The position numbers were made by a program, and so were the translations under genes. From Bradyrhizobium sp. 170 (GTDB lineage Bacteria > Pseudomonadota > Alphaproteobacteria > Rhizobiales > Xanthobacteraceae), in NCBI RefSeq assembly GCF_023101085.1, contig NZ_CP064703.1:1488001-1552000 (forward strand): a stretch of 64,000 bases of DNA. Reading direction: 5' to 3'. Of the stretch, positions 24,662 to 35,018 are shown piece after piece (within the stretch, counting starts at the first letter, position 1; every line of letters starts with the position of its first letter). The notes under the pieces were generated by a model that was given only the letters and a program-made list of their open reading frames with translations, did no database searches and was not told the DNA's origin.

Positions 24662-26110
24662 TCAACGTGCGAGCGCGAGCAGCCCTTCGACATCGAGATG
24701 GGCCTCGATGTGATCGGCCAGCGCATCGAGCGCGCTCTCCACCCGCCCATGATACCGCTGGTTGGCAACCGGAATGTCCAATTGCCTGAGAAACGAGCTG
24801 CGGAAACTGTCGGACGTAAATAGGCCGTGCAGATAGCTGCCGCAGACACGTCCGTCGCTTGAGACCGCGCCTTCCGGCGCGCCATGAAGCAGAGCGAATG
24901 GACGCGCACGGTCCGGCCCGTCCGTCTGACCGATATGAATCTCGTAGGCGTCGATCGGGTGCCTCGTTTCCGCGTGCTGCGCGGTCACGCGGGTGAGCGT
25001 CTTCTGCTCCGTCATCACCGTCGTCACGTTCAGAAGGCCGAGACCGGGCGTTTCGCCAGCCGGGCCCTCGATCCCTTCGGGATCGGCCACGCTCCGCCCG
25101 AGCATCTGGTAGCCGCCGCAGACGCCGAGCACATGACCGCCACGGCGGTGATGCGCGAGCAGATCGATGTCCCAGCCCTGCGCGCGCAGGAAGGCGAGAT
25201 CGCCGCGCGTCGATTTCGAGCCGGGAATGATCACGAGCCTGACGTCGCCGGGAATGGCCTCTCCCGGGCGGACCATCACGAGGTCGACGCCGGGCTCGAG
25301 CTTGAGCGGATCGAGATCATCGAAATTGGCGATCCGCGACAGCGCGAGAAACGCGATCTTGCATTGACCAGGTTTTCGCGCCTCACCGAGCCCCAGCGCA
25401 TCTTCGGCCGGCAGTTCGCCGGCCCGGGTGAAGTAGGGCAGCACCCCAAAGCCGCGCCAGGATGTCCGGGCTTCGATCAGCCGATAGCCGTCGTCAAACA
25501 GTGTGGGATCGCCGCGGAATTTGTTGATCAGAAAACCCTGGACCATCGCGGCATCGTCCGCATTGATCACGGTCTTGATGCCGACGAGCTGCGCGATGAC
25601 GCCGCCGCGGTCGATATCGCCAATCAGCACCACGGGAACGTCGGCTCTCCGGGCAAAGCCCATATTGGCGATGTCTGATTTGCGCAAGTTCACTTCGGCC
25701 GGGCTGCCGGCGCCTTCGACGAGCACGAAATCGGCGCGATCTTTCAGCCGCGCAAAGCTCTCGAGCACCGCGCCCATCAGCGAAGGTTTCAGGGATGCGT
25801 ATTCGCGCGCGCGGGCCGTGGCGATGCGCTTGCCATGCACGATGATCTGGGCGCCGACATCAGTTTCCGGCTTCAAGAGGACCGGGTTCATATCGGTATG
25901 CGGCTCGACGCCGGCAGCCAACGCCTGCAACGCCTGCGCGCGGCCGATCTCGCCGCCATCGACAGTCACGGCTGCATTGTTCGACATGTTCTGCGGCTTG
26001 AATGGGAGCACGCGATAGCCGCGTCGCTTGGCGGCACGCGCGAGACCCGCGACGATGAGCGATTTACCCACGTCCGAGCCGGCTCCCTGGATCATCAATG
26101 CGCGCGCCAT
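24662..26110 (-). CDS. cobQ: cobyric acid synthase
   Basis: Glutamine-dependent amidotransferase that amidates side chains b, d, e and g of adenosylcobyrinic acid a,c-diamide. 482 residues: N-terminal ATPase with [10 protein letters not shown] (P-loop, 8-17), PQNMSNNA, and C-terminal glutaminase with GVCGGYQML carrying the nucleophilic Cys and the late His in YLHGLF. Starts 4 bp after cobO on the same strand. Confidence 0.95.
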   Translation of the reverse strand: MARALMIQGAGSDVGKSLIVAGLARAAKRRGYRVLPFKPQNMSNNAAVTVDGGEIGRAQALQALAAGVEPHTDMNPVLLKPETDVGAQIIVHGKRIATARAREYASLKPSLMGAVLESFARLKDRADFVLVEGAGSPAEVNLRKSDIANMGFARRADVPVVLIGDIDRGGVIAQLVGIKTVINADDAAMVQGFLINKFRGDPTLFDDGYRLIEARTSWRGFGVLPYFTRAGELPAEDALGLGEARKPGQCKIAFLALSRIANFDDLDPLKLEPGVDLVMVRPGEAIPGDVRLVIIPGSKSTRGDLAFLRAQGWDIDLLAHHRRGGHVLGVCGGYQMLGRSVADPEGIEGPAGETPGLGLLNVTTVMTEQKTLTRVTAQHAETRHPIDAYEIHIGQTDGPDRARPFALLHGAPEGAVSSDGRVCGSYLHGLFTSDSFRSSFLRQLDIPVANQRYHGRVESALDALADHIEAHLDVEGLLALAR

Positions 26111-26114
26111 CGAA

Positions 26115-26771
26115 TTAGAACTCGACGCCCGGCTGGGCCTTGACGCCAGAACGGAACGGATGTTTCACCAGCGTCATCTCGGTGACGAGATCGGCGATCT
26201 CGATCAACTCCTCCTTGGCATTGCGTCCGGTGAGAACGACATGCGTCATCGGCGGCTTCGAGGTCTTCAGGAAGTCGACGACCTCAGCTATGTCCAGGTA
26301 GTCATATCGAAGCGCGATGTTGATCTCGTCGAGCACGACCATGCGCAAGCGGGAATCCAGGATCAGTTGCTTCGCCTTGTCCCAGCCTGCCTTTGCGGCG
26401 GCGATATCGCGGGCGCGGTCCTGGGTTTCCCAGGTAAAGCCTTCTCCCATCGCATGGAACTGGCAGAGATCGCCGAAATGCCCGGTGAGCAGGCGTCGCT
26501 CGCCGGTATCCCAGGCGCCCTTGATGAACTGCACGACCGCACAGGGAAAGCCATGCGCGACACAGCGGACGATCATGCCGAAGGCGGAGGACGATTTTCC
26601 CTTTCCCGCGCCGGTATGCACGATGATCAGTCCCTTCTCACTGCTCTTGGTCGCCATGATCTTGTCGCGGGCGAGCTTTTTCTTTGCCATTTTCGCCGCA
26701 TGGCGGGCACCACTCGAAGCCTCGGAGGCCACGACGTCCTCGTCCTCGGCGGCATCCTGTTCAGTCATCAT
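26115..26771 (-). CDS. cobO: cob(I)yrinic acid a,c-diamide adenosyltransferase
   Basis: Adds the 5'-deoxyadenosyl group to cob(I)yrinic diamide. 218 residues; P-loop [14 protein letters not shown] at about 52-65, [15 protein letters not shown] as Walker B region. The start is MM at 26771/26768, with AAGGA upstream; a longer open frame into the divergent riboswitch region is unsupported. cobO-cobQ transcription diverges from the riboswitch-controlled cobW operon; whether it shares B12 control is not visible. Confidence 0.93.
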   Translation of the reverse strand: MMTEQDAAEDEDVVASEASSGARHAAKMAKKKLARDKIMATKSSEKGLIIVHTGAGKGKSSSAFGMIVRCVAHGFPCAVVQFIKGAWDTGERRLLTGHFGDLCQFHAMGEGFTWETQDRARDIAAAKAGWDKAKQLILDSRLRMVVLDEINIALRYDYLDIAEVVDFLKTSKPPMTHVVLTGRNAKEELIEIADLVTEMTLVKHPFRSGVKAQPGVEF

Positions 26772-26829
26772 CTGACGTGGTCCTTCGGCTTGACAAGTAG
26801 CTAGCTTGGGCAAATGGTGGGCCTGCGTT

Positions 26830-27040
26830 GGTTCCTGTCCTATGACAGGCGAAGAGGGAATGCGATAGGGCTCAAATCGAGAGGTTTGGGTTCGAAAAGC
26901 AGCCGCCCCCGCGACCGTGACCGGAGAGATGCCCGAAGCCACTGCCCCGAACGGGGTCGGGAAGGCGGACATCGAAGGACAAAATCCTGCTCCGCAAGCC
27001 GGGAGACCTGCCAGCGCAACGTTTGAGACCGGCGGACGGG
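26830..27040 (+). promoter_or_regulatory. cobalamin (AdoCbl) riboswitch 1
   Basis: Contains the conserved core segments of the B12 aptamer in order: GAAGAGGGAATGCG near 26855, the GCAGCCGCCCCCGCGACCGT core near 26916, GCCACTG near 26937, GGGAAGGCGG near 26959 and the B12 box AAGCCGGGAGACCTGCC near 26996. It precedes DUF1636-cobW-cobN and the following run by about 85 bp and would repress them when adenosylcobalamin is plentiful. Boundaries are approximate. Confidence 0.93.
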
Positions 27041-27122
27041 GTGTTCCGCGACGGGGAAGCGAGCCTTCCTTCGGATGGATTCGCGCACCTCATCGCTCCC
27101 GCTGTTTATCCTGGAAGGGGCG

Positions 27123-27497
27123 ATGACTGTCACACTTCACGTCTGCATCACCTGCCGTGCCGGCCAGACGCTCGGCGAGGGCGAGACCACGCCCGGCAAG
27201 CGCCTGCATGCCGCCATTCTCGAGGCCGGTGTGCCTGATGGCGTCGGTGTGGTTCCGGTCGAATGCCTGTCCGCGTGCAGTCAGGGCTGCTCGGTCGCGC
27301 TCAGCGCGCCGGGACGGTGGTGCTATGTCTACGGCCGTCTGTCGGAAACCAATGCGCGCGATGTGATCGCCGGCGCGTCAGCCTATGCGGCTGCGTCCGA
27401 CGGCATCGTGCCGTGGCGCAGCCGTCCGGAGATCTTTCGCAAGCAATCGCGCGCCCGCATTCCACCTATTGCCGTCGTGCCGGAGGCCGCCGAATGA
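27123..27497 (+). CDS. DUF1636 family small Cys-rich protein
   Basis: A 124-residue protein of the DUF1636 type, with a thioredoxin-like [2Fe-2S] ferredoxin look: CITC (Cys8, Cys11) and ECLSACSQGC (Cys48, Cys52, Cys56). First gene behind riboswitch 1, with GAAGGGG upstream of the ATG and its stop overlapping the cobW start. The context suggests a redox or metal-handling role in corrin synthesis or cobalt insertion; no activity is established to my knowledge. Confidence 0.85.
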   Translation: MTVTLHVCITCRAGQTLGEGETTPGKRLHAAILEAGVPDGVGVVPVECLSACSQGCSVALSAPGRWCYVYGRLSETNARDVIAGASAYAAASDGIVPWRSRPEIFRKQSRARIPPIAVVPEAAE

Positions 27498-28522
27498 ACT
27501 CGCTCGCAAAAGTCCCCGTCACGGTCGTCACCGGCTTTCTTGGATCGGGCAAGACGACGCTGATCCAGCATTTGATCACCAATGCCAATGGAAAGAAGCT
27601 TGCCGTGCTCGTCAACGAGTTTGGCAGCGAAGGCGTGGATGGGGACATCCTGAAATCTTGCGCCGATGCCAATTGTCCGGCCGAAAACATCGTCGAGCTT
27701 GCCAATGGCTGCATCTGCTGCACCGTGGCCGACGATTTCATTCCGGCCATGGAGCAATTGCTCGCACGCAACGTGAAGCCCGACCATATCCTGATCGAGA
27801 CATCTGGATTGGCCCTGCCGAAGCCCTTGCTCAAGGCATTCGACTGGCCGGAGATTCGTTCCCGGATCACGGTTGATGGCGTGATCGCGCTGGCCGATGC
27901 GGAGGCCGTCGCGGCCGGTCGCTTCGCGCCGGATCCGGATGCGGTGGAAGCGCAGCGTGCGGCCGACGACAATCTCGATCACGAGACGCCGCTGTCAGAA
28001 GTGTTCGAGGACCAGATCGCCTGCGCCGACATCGTGCTGTTGACCAAGGCGGACCTTGCCGGATCGGTAGGGCTTGAAGCAGCGCGGGCTGCGATCGAAG
28101 CCGAGATGCCACGCCGCGTGCCGATGCTGCCCGTCGTGGACGGCGCGGTCGATGCGCGCGTGATCCTGGGTCTTGAAGCGGCGGCGGAAGATGATCTCGC
28201 CGCGCGCCCGTCGCATCATGACGGCGAGCACGAGCACAATGACTTTACCTCTGTCGTCATCGAGCTTCCGGAAGTCACCGATGTCGATGCGCTCATCGCA
28301 TCGATCCAGCGGTTGGCGCGCGAGCAGAATGTGCTGCGCGCCAAGGGCTATGTCGCCGTTGAAGGCAAGCCGATGCGGCTCTTGCTGCAATCGGTCGGCG
28401 AGCGCGTGCGGCATCAGTTCGACAGGCCCTGGGGCGCTAAGCCACGACAGTCAAAGCTGGTCGTGATCGGTGAGCACGGCGATATCGATGAGGCCGCGAT
28501 CAGGACAGGACTTGGCATCTGA
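27494..28522 (+). CDS. cobW: CobW GTPase, cobalt metallochaperone
   Basis: G3E-family GTPase thought to deliver cobalt to the CobNST chelatase. 342 residues: P-loop GFLGSGKT (14-21), the metal motif GCICC (Cys73, Cys75, Cys76), LTKADL for guanine, and a His/Glu-rich loop HHDGEHEHND before the C-terminal CobW_C domain. Overlaps DUF1636 (ATGA) and cobN (TGATG), which fits joint production with the chelatase large subunit. Confidence 0.93.
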   Translation: MNSLAKVPVTVVTGFLGSGKTTLIQHLITNANGKKLAVLVNEFGSEGVDGDILKSCADANCPAENIVELANGCICCTVADDFIPAMEQLLARNVKPDHILIETSGLALPKPLLKAFDWPEIRSRITVDGVIALADAEAVAAGRFAPDPDAVEAQRAADDNLDHETPLSEVFEDQIACADIVLLTKADLAGSVGLEAARAAIEAEMPRRVPMLPVVDGAVDARVILGLEAAAEDDLAARPSHHDGEHEHNDFTSVVIELPEVTDVDALIASIQRLAREQNVLRAKGYVAVEGKPMRLLLQSVGERVRHQFDRPWGAKPRQSKLVVIGEHGDIDEAAIRTGLGI

Positions 28523-31500
28523 TGCACGTCGTCTTCCGCGAGAGCCGCGGGCTGGAGGAGACCGCGACGCCACGGGACATCGGCCAGGATCCGGCCGATC
28601 TCGTGGTGCTTTCGTTTTCGGACAGCGATCTTGCCGCCTTCGCGTCGGGCTGGCGGCGAGGGCGGGCCAGCCTGCCGTCGCTGAGGCTCGCCAGTCTTGC
28701 CGAGCTGCGTCATCCGCTGTCGGTCGACACCTATGTCGAGCGAACGCTGTCGCAAGCACGCGGCATCCTCGTGCGCCTGATCGGCGGCGAGTCCTACTGG
28801 TCGTATGGGCTCACGGTGCTGCATCAGCTCGCCAGGGATCGCGGCATCGCGCTGGCCGTGCTGCCGGCGGACGGTCGTGACGATCTGCGACTGGACGCGT
28901 TCTCCACATTGCCGGTTTCGACGCTCCGGCGGCTCAAGGTGCTCTGCGACAAGGGGGGGCCGGTTGCGGCGCAGGCTGCGATCGCGCAGCTCGCGCTCGC
29001 ATCCGGACTCTATGCGGGACCTGTTGTCGGGGCGATCGATATTCCCGAGATCGGGTTCTATGACCCCGCGCGTGGTGTCGTGGCTGCGCCGACCTCCGAT
29101 GGGCGGCCCAGCGCGCTGGTTACGTTCTATCGGTCCTATCTTACGGCGGCCGACACGGATCCGGTCGACGCTCTGATCGTAGCGTTGCGGAAGAGCTTTG
29201 ATGCCTTCGGCGTGTTCGTCACCTCGCTGAAGGCGCCGGGAGTTGCGGACTGGCTGCGGGCGCATTTCGCGCAGCACGCGCCGGCCGCCATCGTCAATGC
29301 GACTGCGTTTTCTGCGGTCGGCGAGGACGGCGCGACGCCGTTCGATGCTGCGTCGTGCCCCGTGTTTCAGATCGCGCTGTCCACGGCGCGGCGCGACGAC
29401 TGGGCGGAGTCGCTACGCGGTCTCTCGCCGGGAGACCTCGCAATGCATGTGGTATTGCCCGAGGTTGACGGCCGGCTGTTCGCGGGCGTGGTGAGTTTCA
29501 AGTCGGCGAGCGAGCGCGATCCCTATCTGCAATTCGCCCATCTTGCGCATAGAGCCGACGACGAGCGCGTGGGCGCTGTTGCCGCGCGGGTCGCGGCCTG
29601 GCGACAACTTGCTGACAAGCCGGCCGGCGAGAAGCGGCTGGCAATCGTGCTCTCGAATTATCCGGGCCGTCCGCACCAGATCGCGCATGCGGTTGGGCTA
29701 GACGCGCTCGCCTCGATCGAAGCGTTGCTGTCCGATCTTGGTCGAGCTGGTTTTGATGTCGGGATGCCCACGTCGCTTGGCGATGTTCTGATGCGGGAGC
29801 AACTGACGTGGAGCGTCGCCGAATATCGCGTGGAGCTATCCCGTCTTCCACGCCAGTTGCAGGATGACCTCGCGCGCGCCTGGGGCGCGCCGGAAGATGA
29901 TCCGAATTGCAAATCCGGCGAACTTCATTTCTCTGCTATTCGATGCGGTAAGGCCATCATCGCAGTGCAGCCGGAACGAGGTGAGGTTGGGCATCGTGAT
30001 GTGGACTATCACGATCTCACACGCACGCCGCGCCACGCCTATGTTGCCTTCTATCTGTGGCTCCGGCGCGAGGCGATCGACGCTGTCATCCACATGGGCG
30101 CGCATGGCACGCTCGAATGGCTGCCCGGTAAGTCCGTTGCGCTGTCGTCCTCCTGCTGGCCGGAAGCGCTGATTGGCGACCGGCCCGTGATCTATCCTTT
30201 CATCGTCAACGATCCCGGCGAAGCGGCGCAGGCCAAGCGGCGGATCGGCGCCGTCACCATCGGGCATCTGCCGCCGCCGTTGGCGAAGGCCGTGGTGCCC
30301 GAGGGCCTACGCCGGCTCGAGCGACTGCTCGACGAATATTCGACGGCCGACGGCCTCGATCCCGCGCGCCGCCAGCGCCTGATTGCGGCAATCCGCGATG
30401 AGGCCCGGGCCGCAGGGCTTGAAGGCGATCTGGGCCTTGCCGCATCGGCCGCGCCGGCCGAGGCTATTCCGCGGATCGATCGCTTCGTATGCGATCTCAA
30501 GGAAAGCCAGTTCGGCGACGGCCTGCATGTCTTCGGCCGCGGCGCTTGCGGCGAGGCGGAGAAGAGCGCGCTGCTTGATGCGCTCGCCGGCCGGCGCGTT
30601 GCGCCGGGGCCGGCGGGCTCGCCCTATCGCGGGCGTCAGGACGTATTGCCCACGGGACGCAACCTGTTTGCCGTCGATCCCCGCGCCGTGCCAACGCCGG
30701 CGGCGCATGCGCAAGGTATCAAGTTCGCGGAGGAATTGCTGCGCCGTCACCTTCAGGATCACGGTGACTGGCCGAGGGGGCTCGTCGTCGATCTCTGGGG
30801 CTCATCGACCATGCGCACGGCTGGCGAGGATTTTGCGATGGCCCTGCATCTTGCCGGCATCGCGCCGCGCTGGGATCACGGATCGGGCCGGGTGACCGGT
30901 TACGACATCATCGCGCTGGCCGAGCTTGGCAGGCCGCGCATCGACGTCACGCTTCGCGTGTCCGGGCTGTTTCGCGACGTGTTCTCCGGTCTCGCTCAAT
31001 TGTTCGAGGCAGCAGCCGAAGCGCTCGCCGAGCGCGAAGGCGAAGGCGAGGAAAATCCCTATTGTCATCGCGCATCGCGCGTGTTCGGGCCGCGTCCCGG
31101 ACAATATGGCGTCGGCTTGGCGTCGCTACCCGATGTCTTCACGCCGCAATCGCGGGAGGCAGTCGGCGAGGCGTGGTTGTCGGCATCGTCCTGGGCGTTT
31201 TCGTCCGATGGTGCGATGAAGCCCGACCGCGCAGGCATCGAGGCGAAGCTCGCTGCCGCCGACGCCTTCGTCCATACTCAGGACCTGCCTGAGACAGACC
31301 TGCTGCTCGCCGCGGACTATGCCGCCCATGAGGCGGGTGTCGCGGCCGCAGCGGCGCGATTGGGCACGAGCATCCCCTCGCTCTATCACCTCGACACCAC
31401 GCGGCCCGATCAACCACGCGCCCGCGAGCTGACGGAGGAAATTTCACGCGTGGTCCGCACGCGTGCTGCAAATCCTGAGTGGATCGCCGGGATGAAGCGG

Positions 31501-31764
31501 CACGGCTTTCGCGGCGCGGCGGAAATCGCCGCGACGCTGGAGCAGATGGCCGCCTTCGCTCATCTTGCGGATGCCGTGCCGGCGCATCTGTTCGATCTCT
31601 ACTACGACGCAACGCTCGGCAATGACGACGTCCGCGGCTTCATGGCGTACGAAAATCCCGCGGCGCTCGCTGCAATGGAAACCTGCTTTACCCGATTGCA
31701 TGAGGCCTCGCTGTGGAAGACGCGCCGCAATTCGATTGCGGCGGCGCTGCGAGAGGCCTCATGA
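28522..31764 (+). CDS. cobN: cobaltochelatase subunit CobN
   Basis: Large subunit of the aerobic, ATP-dependent cobaltochelatase inserting cobalt into hydrogenobyrinic acid a,c-diamide. 1080 residues, somewhat short for the family, but the conserved features are present: DYHDLTRTPRHAYVAFYLWL, HMGAHGTLEWLPGK with metal-ligand His residues, PYRGRQDVLPTGRN and the late DIIALAELGRP. The AAA+ partners CobS and CobT are not in the window. Sits between cobW and cobG with overlaps at both ends, behind riboswitch 1. Confidence 0.94.
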   Translation: MHVVFRESRGLEETATPRDIGQDPADLVVLSFSDSDLAAFASGWRRGRASLPSLRLASLAELRHPLSVDTYVERTLSQARGILVRLIGGESYWSYGLTVLHQLARDRGIALAVLPADGRDDLRLDAFSTLPVSTLRRLKVLCDKGGPVAAQAAIAQLALASGLYAGPVVGAIDIPEIGFYDPARGVVAAPTSDGRPSALVTFYRSYLTAADTDPVDALIVALRKSFDAFGVFVTSLKAPGVADWLRAHFAQHAPAAIVNATAFSAVGEDGATPFDAASCPVFQIALSTARRDDWAESLRGLSPGDLAMHVVLPEVDGRLFAGVVSFKSASERDPYLQFAHLAHRADDERVGAVAARVAAWRQLADKPAGEKRLAIVLSNYPGRPHQIAHAVGLDALASIEALLSDLGRAGFDVGMPTSLGDVLMREQLTWSVAEYRVELSRLPRQLQDDLARAWGAPEDDPNCKSGELHFSAIRCGKAIIAVQPERGEVGHRDVDYHDLTRTPRHAYVAFYLWLRREAIDAVIHMGAHGTLEWLPGKSVALSSSCWPEALIGDRPVIYPFIVNDPGEAAQAKRRIGAVTIGHLPPPLAKAVVPEGLRRLERLLDEYSTADGLDPARRQRLIAAIRDEARAAGLEGDLGLAASAAPAEAIPRIDRFVCDLKESQFGDGLHVFGRGACGEAEKSALLDALAGRRVAPGPAGSPYRGRQDVLPTGRNLFAVDPRAVPTPAAHAQGIKFAEELLRRHLQDHGDWPRGLVVDLWGSSTMRTAGEDFAMALHLAGIAPRWDHGSGRVTGYDIIALAELGRPRIDVTLRVSGLFRDVFSGLAQLFEAAAEALAEREGEGEENPYCHRASRVFGPRPGQYGVGLASLPDVFTPQSREAVGEAWLSASSWAFSSDGAMKPDRAGIEAKLAAADAFVHTQDLPETDLLLAADYAAHEAGVAAAAARLGTSIPSLYHLDTTRPDQPRARELTEEISRVVRTRAANPEWIAGMKRHGFRGAAEIAATLEQMAAFAHLADAVPAHLFDLYYDATLGNDDVRGFMAYENPAALAAMETCFTRLHEASLWKTRRNSIAAALREAS

Positions 31765-32924
31765 GCGCGATCGCGATCAAGGGCTGGTGCCCGGGCGCGC
31801 TGCGGCCGATGCTGTCAGGCGACGGGCTGGTCGTGCGCGTTCGTCCGTATGGAGGGCGGCTTGATGCGAGGCAGGCGGCAGGAATAGCGGACCTCGCCGA
31901 ACGTTACGGCAATGGTTTGATCGACCTCACCAGCCGCGCCAATCTTCAGATCCGTGGCGTCAGTGATGAAGGACATCCGGCTCTGCTCGACGGGCTCGCG
32001 CAGTTTGGATTGGTCGACCCCGATGCGGAGAGCGAGAGACGGCGCAACATTCTGGTCACGCCGTTCTGGAGCGCTGGCGATGACACGTGTTCGCTTGCTA
32101 CCGAACTTGAGCATGCGCTGGTCCATAGCTCTCTCGATCTTCCGACCAAGTTTGGCTTTGCAGTCGATGACGGGAAGGAGCGCATGTTCGCCGCGGCGTC
32201 GGCGGACGTGCGCTTCGAGCGCGATCCTTCGGGCACACTGATCGTGCGCGCCGACGGAGCCGAGTTAGGCCGCTCTGTTGCACGAAGCGAAGCGGTGAGC
32301 GTCGCACTCTCGCTCGCCGAATGGTTCCTGGCATCAGGCGGAGCCAGAGACGGGCGAGGGCGCATGGCGGCCCATGTCCGCGCCGGCGCGCGGCTGCCCG
32401 AAGGGTTGCGGGGGGATGCCGAGCCTGCACGCGGCATGGCTGCACCGGCTCCGGGCCTCGATCCGCATGGCGCGTTGATCGGCGCGGCGTTCGGGCAACT
32501 ATCCCATTCGGCGCTCCGCCATCTCGCCGGTTGCGCGCCGGCACTGCGCACGACGCCGTGGCGCATGATGCTGGCGGAGGGGCTACATGAGCTGCCCCGA
32601 ACGCCGGATCTCATCACACGGGCCGACGATCCCGCGCTCCGTGTGATTGCGTGCAGCGGCGCGCCGCGCTGCCGTGAGGCGCACGCCGATACACGTGGGC
32701 TGGCGGCTGCGCTCGCGCCGCACGTTGCGGCTGGCGCGCGGCTTCACGTATCCGGCTGCGCCAAGGGCTGCGCCCATTCCGGCCCTGCGTCGATCACATT
32801 GGTTGGGACCGGTGACGGGTTTGATCTCGTTCGTGACGGTTCGACACGGGATAGGCCTGTCAGGCGCGGCCTGAGCGGCGCAAGCCTCGTCAAGCATCCC
32901 TCTATCCTGGTGGGAGCATGCTGA
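31761..32924 (+). CDS. cobG: precorrin-3B synthase
   Basis: Oxygen-dependent ring-contraction monooxygenase of the aerobic pathway, related to sulfite/nitrite reductases. 387 residues; GNGLIDLTSRANLQIRGV in the first ferredoxin-like half, and cysteines CSGAPRC and SGCAKGCAHS in the second half that ligate a [4Fe-4S] cluster. ATG 31761 overlaps the cobN stop. Its presence marks the aerobic route. Confidence 0.93.
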   Translation: MSAIAIKGWCPGALRPMLSGDGLVVRVRPYGGRLDARQAAGIADLAERYGNGLIDLTSRANLQIRGVSDEGHPALLDGLAQFGLVDPDAESERRRNILVTPFWSAGDDTCSLATELEHALVHSSLDLPTKFGFAVDDGKERMFAAASADVRFERDPSGTLIVRADGAELGRSVARSEAVSVALSLAEWFLASGGARDGRGRMAAHVRAGARLPEGLRGDAEPARGMAAPAPGLDPHGALIGAAFGQLSHSALRHLAGCAPALRTTPWRMMLAEGLHELPRTPDLITRADDPALRVIACSGAPRCREAHADTRGLAAALAPHVAAGARLHVSGCAKGCAHSGPASITLVGTGDGFDLVRDGSTRDRPVRRGLSGASLVKHPSILVGAC

Positions 32925-33553
32925 TGCAGCACATCTACGAAACCGATGGCGCGGCGATCTACCGGCGATCCTTTGCCACCATCCGGACCGAGGCCGACCT
33001 CGGCCGGTTCGCGCCTGACGAGGAACCGGTGGTCGTGCGCATGATTCATGCTGCGGGCATGGTGGGTCTCGAGGCCCATATCCGCTTCACACCCGGCATG
33101 GCGGCGATCGCGCGCGCCGCGCTGCAGAAGGGCGCGCCCATTCTCTGCGACGCGCGCATGGTCTCGGAGGGAATCACGCGCGCGCGCCTGCCGGCCGGCA
33201 ACGCCGTCATCTGCACGCTCAGCGACCCCGCCGTTCCCGCGCTCGCGCAGTCCATGCGCAATACGCGCTCGGCGGCCGCGCTCGAGCTGTGGCGGCCGCA
33301 TCTTGAGGGCGCCATTGTCGCGATCGGTAATGCACCGACCGCGCTGTTTCATCTGCTCAACATGCTGGAGGACTGTGATTGCCCAAGGCCGGCGGCGATC
33401 ATTGGCTGCCCCGTCGGTTTCGTCGGCGCGGCTGAATCCAAGGCCGCATTGATGGCCGATTCACCCGCGCCGGCGCTGACGGTCGAGGGGCGCCTTGGCG
33501 GCTCCGCAATCACCGTTGCCGCCGTGAATGCGCTGGCAAGCCGGAGCGAATAG
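32924..33553 (+). CDS. cobH: precorrin-8X methylmutase
   Basis: Moves the C11 methyl to C12, giving hydrogenobyrinic acid. 209 residues: ICDARMVSEGI and the catalytic His in MIHAAGM (about 40); GNAPTALFHL and GCPVGFVGAAESK at the end. ATG 32924 overlaps the cobG stop and has GGTGGGAG 8 nt upstream; ATG 32918 is too close to that site. Confidence 0.94.
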   Translation: MQHIYETDGAAIYRRSFATIRTEADLGRFAPDEEPVVVRMIHAAGMVGLEAHIRFTPGMAAIARAALQKGAPILCDARMVSEGITRARLPAGNAVICTLSDPAVPALAQSMRNTRSAAALELWRPHLEGAIVAIGNAPTALFHLLNMLEDCDCPRPAAIIGCPVGFVGAAESKAALMADSPAPALTVEGRLGGSAITVAAVNALASRSE

Positions 33554-33555
33554 GG

Positions 33556-34287
33556 ATGGGGCGTATCATCTGCTGCGGCCTCGGGCCAGGCGATCCGAAT
33601 TTGATGAGCGTGCGTGCTGACCGTGAAGTGCGCGCGGCGAAGCACGTCGCCTATTTCCGCAAGAAGGGACGTCCCGGCCAGGCGCGGCGGATCGTCGAGG
33701 GGATGCTGGCGGCGGACGTCTCGGAATATCCAATGGAATATCCCGTCACGACCGAGATCGCCTTCGACAGTCCGGAGTATGTCCGTCTGCTCACCGGATT
33801 CTATGACGAATGGGCGGAGCGCCTGACGCGGCTTGTGCGGGCGGTCGACGTCGTCGTGCTCTGTGAGGGCGATCCCTACTTCTACGGTTCCTTCATGCAC
33901 CTGCACGCGCGCTTGCACCGGCGGGTCGGGATCGAGGTGATCGCAGGCATCCCCGGAATGGCCGGCTGCTGGAACTCTGTCGGCCGGCCGATCGCGCTCG
34001 GCGACGACGTGACGACGGTTTTGATGGGCACGCTCGCGGAGGACGAGCTGGAGCGTCGGATGCGCAATTCCGACGCGCTCGTCATCATGAAGACCGGCCG
34101 CAATCTGACAAAAGTGCGCCGCGCGCTTGTGTCCGCCGGCCGACTGGCTGACGCGTGGCTGGTCGAGCGCGGGACCATGCCGAGTGAGCGTGTCGCTCGG
34201 CTGATCGATGTCGAGGAAGCCGACTGTCCTTATTTCGCGATCGTGCTAGTCCACGGGCAGGGGCGACGCCTGGTGTCGGTCGAATGA
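33556..34287 (+). CDS. cobI: precorrin-2 C20-methyltransferase
   Basis: SAM-dependent enzyme of the tetrapyrrole methylase family, 243 residues. GLGPGDPNLMSVRA (7-20) is the N-terminal glycine-rich loop, CEGDPYFYGSF the active-site/SAM loop and EVIAGIPGM the central strand. Two bases separate it from cobH and its stop overlaps cobJ. Confidence 0.94.
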   Translation: MGRIICCGLGPGDPNLMSVRADREVRAAKHVAYFRKKGRPGQARRIVEGMLAADVSEYPMEYPVTTEIAFDSPEYVRLLTGFYDEWAERLTRLVRAVDVVVLCEGDPYFYGSFMHLHARLHRRVGIEVIAGIPGMAGCWNSVGRPIALGDDVTTVLMGTLAEDELERRMRNSDALVIMKTGRNLTKVRRALVSAGRLADAWLVERGTMPSERVARLIDVEEADCPYFAIVLVHGQGRRLVSVE

Positions 34288-35018
34288 CGGGCACGCTGAC
34301 CATCGCGGGACTTGGGCCGGGCGACGACGCACTGGTCACGCCGGAAGTCTCCGCCGCACTCGCGGCCGCGACCGACGTCGTGGGCTATGCGCCCTATGTT
34401 GCGCGCGTGGCTCCGCGCGAAGGCCTCACGTTGCACCCCTCCGACAACCGCGTCGAGTTGCAGCGCGCGAACGAAGCCTTGCGGCTCGCATCAGAAGGCC
34501 ATCAGGTTGTCGTGGTGTCCTCCGGCGATCCCGGCGTCTTTGCGATGGCCTCTACCGTGTTCGAGGCGCTTGAGGACCGGCCGCAATGGCAGGGGCTTCC
34601 CATCCGCGTGTTACCTGGCGTGACGGCGATGTTGGCAGCCGCCGCGCGCGCCGGCGCACCGCTCGGACATGATTTTTGCGTGATCAATCTCTCCGACAAT
34701 CTGAAGCCGTGGCCGGTGATCGAGAAGCGCCTGCGGCTCGCCGCCGAAGCTGATTTCGCGATCGCGATGTACAATCCGCGCTCGGCGAACCGGCCCGAGG
34801 GCTTTGGACACGCGCTGGACGTCCTGAGCGAGGCGGGGTGCGGCGAGCGCATTGTCATCTTTGCGCGGGCGGTCAGCACACCCGATGAGCGGATTGAGGC
34901 GCTCAGGCTATGCGAGGCGAAGCCCGAAATGGCCGACATGCGGACGCTCGTGATCGTCAGCAATTCGACGACGCGCCGGATCGGCCGCTGGGTCTATGCA
35001 CCGAGGCAGGTACGATGA
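34284..35018 (+). CDS. cobJ: precorrin-3B C17-methyltransferase
   Basis: Ring-contracting methylase, 244 residues. AGLGPGDDALVTPE (8-21), VVVSSGDPGVFAMAS and RVLPGVTAMLAAAARAGAPL are tetrapyrrole-methylase landmarks, and MYNPRSANRP with the preceding LSDNLKPW identifies the CobJ/CbiH branch. Its last 25 nt overlap, tail to tail, the antisense cobK. Confidence 0.94.
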   Translation: MTGTLTIAGLGPGDDALVTPEVSAALAAATDVVGYAPYVARVAPREGLTLHPSDNRVELQRANEALRLASEGHQVVVVSSGDPGVFAMASTVFEALEDRPQWQGLPIRVLPGVTAMLAAAARAGAPLGHDFCVINLSDNLKPWPVIEKRLRLAAEADFAIAMYNPRSANRPEGFGHALDVLSEAGCGERIVIFARAVSTPDERIEALRLCEAKPEMADMRTLVIVSNSTTRRIGRWVYAPRQVR

